From positions 2,934,001 to 2,998,000 of the forward strand of contig NZ_CP019704.1 in the NCBI RefSeq assembly GCF_002005425.1: a stretch of DNA of 64,000 nucleotides, in the 5' to 3' direction. Positions 58,978 to 64,000 of this stretch are shown here, piece by piece. The stretch comes from Polaribacter sp. BM10. Its GTDB lineage: Bacteria > Bacteroidota > Bacteroidia > Flavobacteriales > Flavobacteriaceae. The first letter of the stretch is position 1, and the number at the start of each line of letters is the position of its first letter. Both the position numbers and the translations under genes were made by a program. The notes beneath the pieces were generated by a model. The model saw only the letters and a list, made by a program, of their open reading frames with translations. It searched no databases and had not been told where the DNA came from.

Positions 58978-59883
58978 ATGAATCAAAGAACAATACAAGT
59001 AGATGCTTTAGAAAGTGAAGCAATATATATATTTAGAGAAGTAGTTGCGCAGTTCGAAAAACCAGTGTTGCTTTTTTCTGGCGGAAAAGATAGTATAACT
59101 TTAGTGCGTTTGGCGCAAAAAGCATTTTATCCTGCAAAAATTCCTTTTCCTTTAATGCACATAGATACAGGGCATAATTTCCCCGAAACTATAGAGTTTA
59201 GAGATCGTTTAGCTAAAGAATTGGGCGTAGAATTAATTGTTAGAAATGTACAAGATAATATAGATTCTGGTCGTGTTAAAGAAGAATCTGGTAGATACGC
59301 TAGTAGAAACATGTTACAAACAGAAACTTTGTTAGACGCTATCGAAGAGTTTGGTTTTGACGCATGTATTGGTGGTGCAAGAAGAGATGAAGAAAAAGCA
59401 AGAGCCAAAGAAAGAATCTTTTCTGTAAGAGATGATTTTGGCCAATGGGATGAGAAAAATCAACGTCCAGAAGTTTTTGATATGTTAAACGGACGTATCG
59501 ATTTAGGGCAAAATGTGCGTGTGTTTCCGATATCAAACTGGACAGAGCTTGACGTTTGGTCTTACATAAAAGAAGAAAAAATTGAAATTCCGTCTATATA
59601 TTTCGCTCATAAAAGAAAAATTTTTGTGAGAGATGGCATGATTTGGTCTGCAGATGATGCGGTAGTTTACAGAGATGAAGAAGAGGAAGTTATAGAAAAA
59701 ATGGTTCGTTTTAGAACCGTAGGCGATATGAGTTGTACCGCAGCTGTTTTATCTGATGCCGTAGATATAGAAAAGGTAGTAGAAGAAATTCGAGATTCCT
59801 CGATATCAGAAAGAGGAGCAAGAATTGATGATAAACGTTCTGAGGCGGCAATGGAAAAAAGAAAACAACAAGGATATTTCTAA
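58978..59883 (+). CDS. cysD: Sulfate adenylyltransferase subunit 2
   Basis: This 301-aa PP-loop protein makes adenosine 5'-phosphosulfate together with the GTPase CysN. The PP-loop is LLFSGGKDSITLVRLA near residue 31. CIGGARRDEEKARAKERIFSVRDDFGQWD and the C-terminal GARIDDKRSEAAMEKRKQQGYF are family signatures. The ATG at 58978 gives the same length as E. coli CysD. An upstream ATG at 58972 is equally in frame; starts before that overlap cysH. Confidence 0.95.
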   Translation: MNQRTIQVDALESEAIYIFREVVAQFEKPVLLFSGGKDSITLVRLAQKAFYPAKIPFPLMHIDTGHNFPETIEFRDRLAKELGVELIVRNVQDNIDSGRVKEESGRYASRNMLQTETLLDAIEEFGFDACIGGARRDEEKARAKERIFSVRDDFGQWDEKNQRPEVFDMLNGRIDLGQNVRVFPISNWTELDVWSYIKEEKIEIPSIYFAHKRKIFVRDGMIWSADDAVVYRDEEEEVIEKMVRFRTVGDMSCTAAVLSDAVDIEKVVEEIRDSSISERGARIDDKRSEAAMEKRKQQGYF

Positions 59884-59899
59884 AAATTTCTTGAGAAAA

Positions 59900-59990
59900 T
59901 TTAAGTCTTTAGCTTTTGACTTTAGTCTTTAGCAAAAAATAAAAAGAATACAAAATAAGCTAAAAGCCAAAAGCTAATAGCAAAGAGCTG
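59900..59990 (+). repeat. Intergenic repeat element between cysD and cysN (copy 2)
   Basis: The gap reads TTTAGCTTTTGACTTTAG, then TTTAGCAAAAAA, then AAGCTAAAAGCCAAAAGCTAA, TAGCAAAGAGCTG, just before the cysN ATG. TTTAGCTTTTGACTTTAG is nearly complementary to CTAAAAGCCAAAAGCTAA. The words and order match 20911-21000 before groL. Confidence 0.5.
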
Positions 59991-59997
59991 ATAAAAA

Positions 59998-61245
59998 ATG
60001 AAAGTACTAAAAATAGCAACAGCAGGAAGTGTAGATGATGGTAAAAGTACCTTAATTGGTAGAATTTTATACGATACAAAATCATTAACAGATGATAAGT
60101 TAGAAGCTATAGAAGAAAAAAGTAGACAAAGAGGTTTCGATTATTTAGACTTTTCTTTAGCTACAGATGGTTTGGTTGCAGAACGCGAACAAGGTATTAC
60201 AATAGATGTTGCACATATTTATTTTTCTACACCAAGTAAAAGTTTCATTATTGCAGATACACCAGGTCATATAGAATACACAAGAAATATGGTTACTGGT
60301 GCTTCTACAGCACAAGCTTCTATCGTTTTAATTGATGCTAGAAACGGAGTTGTAGAACAAACATATAGACATTTTTTTATCAATAATTTATTAAGGATTA
60401 AAGATGTTGTAATTGCTGTTAATAAAATGGATTTAGTTGATTTTTCTGAAGAAAAATACAACATAATAAAAGGAGAAATTGAGTATTTAGCAAGTAAAAG
60501 TGAGTACAAAGGTCAGAATTTAACGTTCATTCCTTTATCAGCTTTAAAAGGAGATAATGTTGTTGATAAATCTGATAATATGCCTTGGTATAAAGGAGAA
60601 ACTTTAATGCATCATTTAGAAAATTTAGATGCTTCTGCTATTAATGATGCTTCTCAAACTCGTTTTCCGGTTCAAACTGTCATCAGGCCTAAAACCGAAG
60701 AGTACCATGATTTTAGAGGATATGCAGGTAAAATTTATGGTGGAGATTTAGAAGTTGGAGATGAAATTACTGTTTTACCTTCTCAAACAAAATCAAAAAT
60801 TAAATCAATTAACTTTTTCGATAAAGAATATCAATTAGCAAAAAGAGGAAGTTCTGTAACACTAACTTTAGAAGACAATGTTAATGTAAGTAGAGGAGAT
60901 ATGTTGGTAAAATCGAAAGAAGAACCAAAAATTTCAAAACAGTTAGAGGCTACTGTTTGTTGGATGGATAATCAATCTTTACAACCATCACAAAAATATT
61001 ATATTAAACACGGTGTAAATGATGCTCAGGTAAAAATAACTCAATTATCAAGTATCATTAAAACCGATTTTTCTGGTATAGAAGAAAATCCTTCAGAATT
61101 AAAACTAAATCAAATAGGAGATATTCACCTAAAATTAAGCAAACCATTAACATACGATTCTTTTAAAGATAACAAATCAAATGGATCATTTATTTTGATT
61201 AATCCTAAAACCAACAACACAGTTGGTGTCGGATTCATAAAATAA
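59998..61245 (+). CDS. cysN: Sulfate adenylyltransferase subunit 1 (GTPase)
   Basis: This 415-aa GTPase drives APS formation with CysD. The GTP-binding motifs are G1 AGSVDDGKSTLIGR (residue 10), G3 DTPGH near 89 and G4 NKMD near 143, and two beta-barrel domains follow. There is no fused APS kinase (CysC) domain at the C-terminus, unlike NodQ/CysNC. Together with a PAPS-type CysH this leaves the APS kinase step unexplained in this cluster. The spacer to cysD contains the repeat element. Confidence 0.95.
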   Translation: MKVLKIATAGSVDDGKSTLIGRILYDTKSLTDDKLEAIEEKSRQRGFDYLDFSLATDGLVAEREQGITIDVAHIYFSTPSKSFIIADTPGHIEYTRNMVTGASTAQASIVLIDARNGVVEQTYRHFFINNLLRIKDVVIAVNKMDLVDFSEEKYNIIKGEIEYLASKSEYKGQNLTFIPLSALKGDNVVDKSDNMPWYKGETLMHHLENLDASAINDASQTRFPVQTVIRPKTEEYHDFRGYAGKIYGGDLEVGDEITVLPSQTKSKIKSINFFDKEYQLAKRGSSVTLTLEDNVNVSRGDMLVKSKEEPKISKQLEATVCWMDNQSLQPSQKYYIKHGVNDAQVKITQLSSIIKTDFSGIEENPSELKLNQIGDIHLKLSKPLTYDSFKDNKSNGSFILINPKTNNTVGVGFIK

Positions 61246-61294
61246 AAGTTATTAATTTATTTAAAAAATATAGTAGGATTCGTGCTTTTATAAA

Positions 61295-61311
61295 CCTACT
61301 AATCCTATAGG
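61295..61311. promoter_or_regulatory. Candidate Rrf2 operator C
   Basis: CCTACTAATCCTATAGG matches operators A and B in most positions and lies 80-96 bp before the sulfite reductase start. A half-site TAGTAGG lies at 61271-61277. This links the second transcript with the same regulator. Confidence 0.55.
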
Positions 61312-61335
61312 TAAAAAAGAAATAATAAATAAAAT

Positions 61336-61384
61336 TCTTACACCCAAGTAAGAGTTCCTCTTTTAAATAAGAGGTTAGTTTGGG
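61336..61384 (+). promoter_or_regulatory. Candidate structured leader (pseudoknot) of the sulfite reductase gene
   Basis: Hairpin 1 is TCTTAC (61336-61341) with GTAAGA (61348-61353), loop ACCCAA. Hairpin 2 is CCTCTT (61357-61362) with AAGAGG (61369-61374), loop TTAAAT. Five bases later TTGGG (61380-61384) is complementary to CCCAA (61343-61347) in the loop of hairpin 1. It therefore closes a pseudoknot six bases before the ATG at 61391. The size and placement resemble a translation-level riboswitch. No known class is recognised with certainty. Confidence 0.5.
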
Positions 61385-61390
61385 CATATT

Positions 61391-63493
61391 ATGAGAAGTT
61401 TTGAAACAGAAATAGAAAATCCGATTGTAGAAAAAGATATTATAGAATTAGCAGATAAGATTGCTGCATTCAAAAATCTACAAATAGATGAAGAAAAATT
61501 TAGAAGTCTTAGATTAGCTAGAGGTGTTTACGGCCAAAGACAGCAAGGTGTTCAAATGATTCGTATTAAGGTGCCTTATGGTAAACTTAAAACAAATCAA
61601 TTAAATAGAATTGCAGCTGTTTCTGATGAATATTCAAGAGGTAGATTACATATTACTACTCGTCAAGATATACAAATTCACTATGTAGATTTAGACAGAA
61701 CACCAGAATTGTGGGCAGAATTAGAAAGAGATGATGTAACTTTAAGAGAGGCTTGTGGTAATGTTGTTAGAAATGTAACGGCATCAGAAACTGCAGGAAT
61801 CGATGTAAACGAGCCTTTTGATGTATCGCCTTATGCAGACGCTCTTTATAAATTCTTTTTGCGAAATCCAATTTGTCAAGAAATGGGACGTAAATTTAAG
61901 GTTTCTTTTTCTTCTACGGATGAAGATACGGGTTTGTCTTATATGCACGATTTAGGGTTTATTGCTAAGATTCAAAACGGTATTAGAGGTTTTAAAGTAA
62001 TGGTTGGTGGTGGTTTAGGTTCGCAACCTAGACACGCAGATGTTTTATATGAGTTTTTACCATCAGATAAAATAATACCTGTAATGGAGGGTGTTTTAAG
62101 AGTTTTTGATCGTTATGGAGAACGTAAAAGTAGAGCCAAAGCAAGAATGAAATTTTTGTTAAAAGATATTGGTTTAGAGTCTTTTAGAGAATTAATAGCA
62201 ACAGAACAAGAAGCAATAGAGTTTAAAACTGTTGCCATAAATGCAGATGCTTATGTTGCTTCAACTCCTGTTTCTGTTGATGTTCCTCTGGTTAAAATTA
62301 AAAACGAAGAAGCATTTGAGTTATGGAAAACGACAAACTTAATTCCGCAAAAACAAAAAGGATTTGTAGCAATAGGAATTAAAGTTTTATTAGGTGACTT
62401 TTATACAGATAAAGCACGTTTATTAGCAGATTTAGTAGATAATTATGCTGCTGGCGAAGTACGATTAACTTTACGTCAGAATATTGTAATTCCGTTTGTA
62501 AAAGAAGAATTAGTGCCTTTTTTCTATCAAGAATTAGACAAATTAGGTTTTGCAGAAGCAGGTTATAACAAAGCAGTAGATATTACGGCTTGTCCTGGTA
62601 CAGATACTTGTAATTTAGGGATTGCAAGTAGTACAGGGATTTCAAAAGAATTAGAAAGAGTAATTACTGCAGAATATCCTCAGTACTTAGAAAACCAAGA
62701 TTTAGTAATTAAAATTAGTGGTTGTATGAATGCTTGTGGGCAGCATAATATGGCAAACATTGGTTTTCAAGGAATGACCGTAAGAACAAAAGATAAATTA
62801 ATAGCACCAGCTTTACAAGTTCTTTTAGGAGGAGGTAATTTAGGTGACGGAAATGCTCTTTTTGCCGACAAAGTTGTAAAAGTACCAAGTAGAAGGGGGC
62901 CGGAAGCGTTGCGTAGAATTTTAAATGATTTTGAAGCAAATGCCAACGGAAAACAATTTGTAGATTATTACAAAGAAAAAGGAGAAAAGTATTTTTATAA
63001 TTTTTTACATGATTTACAAGATGTTACTAATTTAACCCAAGAAGATTTTATCGATTGGGGTGAAGAAGAAAAATATGTAAAAGCAATTGGTATAGGCGAG
63101 TGTGCTGGTGTTGTTATCGATTTAATAGCTACTTTATTTTTAGAAAGTGAAGAGAAAATTGAAAATGCTAAAGAATCTTATAAAAATGAGATTTATTCTG
63201 GGGCCATATATTATGCATATCAATCTTTAGTAAATACTGCTAAAGCAATGTTATTGGCAGAAAGTAAAAAGACCAACACCCACGCAGGAATTATAAAGCA
63301 GTTTGATGAGTTGTTTGTGGGGTCTGGTAAAATTGAGTTAAACACATCTTTTAGTGAGTTAATTTATCAAATTAATAGAAATGCACCATCTAAAGAGTTT
63401 TGTCTGAAATATATAAATGATTCTGAAATTTTATTAAAAAAAGTTAGAGATTTTAGAGTTTTATCTAATAATTTATCTGAAAGTGTAAGTTAA
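61391..63493 (+). CDS. Siroheme sulfite/nitrite reductase with C-terminal HEPN-like domain
   Basis: This 700-aa protein combines a hemoprotein reductase (residues about 1-560) with a helical C-terminal domain (about 570-700). The siroheme-4Fe4S ligands are seen as ACPGTDTCNLG (CxxxxxC) near 408 and SGCMNACGQHNMANIGF (CxxxC) near 452. RGRLHITTRQDIQIHYV is the typical substrate and siroheme contact region. The C-terminal domain (YKNEIYSGAIYYAYQSLVNTAKAMLL) looks HEPN-like. Position after cysDN and before the siroheme methylase says sulfite reduction to sulfide is the role rather than nitrite assimilation. The leader of this gene is unusually structured. Confidence 0.9.
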   Translation: MRSFETEIENPIVEKDIIELADKIAAFKNLQIDEEKFRSLRLARGVYGQRQQGVQMIRIKVPYGKLKTNQLNRIAAVSDEYSRGRLHITTRQDIQIHYVDLDRTPELWAELERDDVTLREACGNVVRNVTASETAGIDVNEPFDVSPYADALYKFFLRNPICQEMGRKFKVSFSSTDEDTGLSYMHDLGFIAKIQNGIRGFKVMVGGGLGSQPRHADVLYEFLPSDKIIPVMEGVLRVFDRYGERKSRAKARMKFLLKDIGLESFRELIATEQEAIEFKTVAINADAYVASTPVSVDVPLVKIKNEEAFELWKTTNLIPQKQKGFVAIGIKVLLGDFYTDKARLLADLVDNYAAGEVRLTLRQNIVIPFVKEELVPFFYQELDKLGFAEAGYNKAVDITACPGTDTCNLGIASSTGISKELERVITAEYPQYLENQDLVIKISGCMNACGQHNMANIGFQGMTVRTKDKLIAPALQVLLGGGNLGDGNALFADKVVKVPSRRGPEALRRILNDFEANANGKQFVDYYKEKGEKYFYNFLHDLQDVTNLTQEDFIDWGEEEKYVKAIGIGECAGVVIDLIATLFLESEEKIENAKESYKNEIYSGAIYYAYQSLVNTAKAMLLAESKKTNTHAGIIKQFDELFVGSGKIELNTSFSELIYQINRNAPSKEFCLKYINDSEILLKKVRDFRVLSNNLSESVS

Positions 63494-63494
63494 A

Positions 63495-64000
63495 ATGATG
63501 AGTCAAAAAATTCCGAAATTAACAGTTGTGGGGGCAGGTCCCGGAGATGTAGATTTAATTACATTAAAAGCTATTAAGGTTCTAAAATCTGCAGATGTAG
63601 TATTGTATGACGCCTTGGTAAATGAAGAGTTGTTAGATTATATTAACCCAAATGCAGAACAAATTTTTGTAGGTAAAAGAAGGGGTTGTTATAGGTATCA
63701 ACAAGAACAAATTAATGACTTAATTGTAGCGAGAGCAAAATCTCATGGGCACGTGGTTCGTTTAAAAGGTGGTGATCCTTTTATTTTTGGTCGTGGTGCA
63801 GAAGAGATGGAATATGTAGCAAATTATGGAATAGAAACTGCAATGGTGCCTGGTATTTCATCTTCATTAGCGGTGCCAGCATATCAAAATATTCCTTTAA
63901 CAAAACGTGGTAGTTCAGAAAGTTTTTGGGTTATTACAGGTACTACAAAAGAGCATAAATTATCTAATGATGTTGCATTAGCAGCAAAATCAAATGCTAC
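63495..64000 (+). CDS. cobA: Uroporphyrinogen-III C-methyltransferase, 3' end outside window
   Basis: The first 168 codons of a SUMT-type methyltransferase are present, and the frame is still open at the edge. VVGAGPGDVDLITLKAIKVL at the start is the SAM-dependent family signature, followed by YDALVNEELLDYI, RLKGGDPFIFGRGAEEMEY and MVPGISSSLAVPAYQNIPLTKRG. It makes precorrin-2, the precursor of siroheme needed by the sulfite reductase before it. A start at 63498 is equally possible. Whether a CysG-type dehydrogenase/ferrochelatase is fused cannot be seen. The symbol follows the single-domain family. Confidence 0.9.
   Translation, partial: MMSQKIPKLTVVGAGPGDVDLITLKAIKVLKSADVVLYDALVNEELLDYINPNAEQIFVGKRRGCYRYQQEQINDLIVARAKSHGHVVRLKGGDPFIFGRGAEEMEYVANYGIETAMVPGISSSLAVPAYQNIPLTKRGSSESFWVITGTTKEHKLSNDVALAAKSNA

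Noticed and set aside
61391..63493. HEPN domain as part of a toxin-antitoxin or defence system
   Set aside because: It is a C-terminal part of a siroheme reductase in a sulfate operon. No nucleotidyltransferase antitoxin or CRISPR partner is nearby.

Overview
The window comes from an AT-rich Bacteroidota genome. It is almost certainly a marine member of the Flavobacteriaceae, and a Polaribacter- or Tenacibaculum-like organism is my inference. The evidence is an intact gldK-gldL-gldM-gldN block (type IX secretion and gliding motor), a short primary sigma factor without region 1.1, many promoters with the Bacteroidota -7 element TAnnTTTG, SPase II lipoproteins, a PL7 alginate lyase, and a very large calcium-binding thrombospondin-type-3 (TSP3) adhesin. 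No prophage, insertion sequence, CRISPR array, tRNA, rRNA or recognisable defence system was seen.

Layout. 1-7809 (minus) is the N-terminal 2,603 codons of a giant secreted adhesin whose C-terminus lies outside the window. It carries eight nearly identical 282-bp (94-residue) repeats. 8045-9175 is a PepSY-type membrane protein whose promoter is flanked by two 23-bp palindromes. 9189-13279 holds a DnaQ/GIY-YIG nuclease, rpe, rpoD, an ECF sigma factor and a 55-aa downstream ORF. 13619-18536 holds a beta-barrel-like protein, an Ig-like lipoprotein, comF and glyS. 18731-25837 holds a small unknown protein, groEL/groES, secG, a TPR-like protein, lptE, a sigma-54 activator and miaB. 26211-34528 holds topA, an arginase-fold protein that has lost metal ligands, and gldKLMN. 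34724-49687 is general housekeeping and envelope genes: a FAD oxidoreductase, DUF983, an ABC-F ATPase, a PLP deaminase-like enzyme, a glucosaminidase, gamma carbonic anhydrase, a Spy-like protein, an MscS channel, Dus, a CarbopepD-regulatory protein, a zinc metalloprotease and metK.

50015-64000 is a sulfur super-cluster. A SAM-I riboswitch precedes metY, a three-part MetX-aspartokinase-homoserine dehydrogenase fusion and a second PLP sulfhydrylase. Then come a PL7 alginate lyase lipoprotein, an Rrf2 regulator, DUF2061-cysH-cysD-cysN, a sulfite reductase with a C-terminal HEPN-like domain and a SUMT (siroheme) gene that runs off the edge. Together these genes activate sulfate, reduce it to sulfide and fix sulfide onto O-acetylhomoserine for methionine. 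Three copies of a 17-bp operator-like sequence lie before the DUF2061-cysHDN and sulfite reductase transcripts and probably define the regulon of the adjacent Rrf2 protein.

The most unusual signals are non-coding. (1) A compact two-hairpin leader with a predicted loop-to-3' pseudoknot lies immediately before the sulfite reductase start (61336-61384). (2) Two copies of an ECF-type promoter, AACC-N16-GTC, lie at 41218-41240 and 41416-41438. One drives a Spy-like gene. The other appears to drive an untranslated ~120-nt RNA ending in its own terminator. (3) A structured leader lies on metK. (4) A homologous intergenic repeat lies inside both the groES-groEL and cysD-cysN gaps. All are read by eye and have not been folded or searched computationally.
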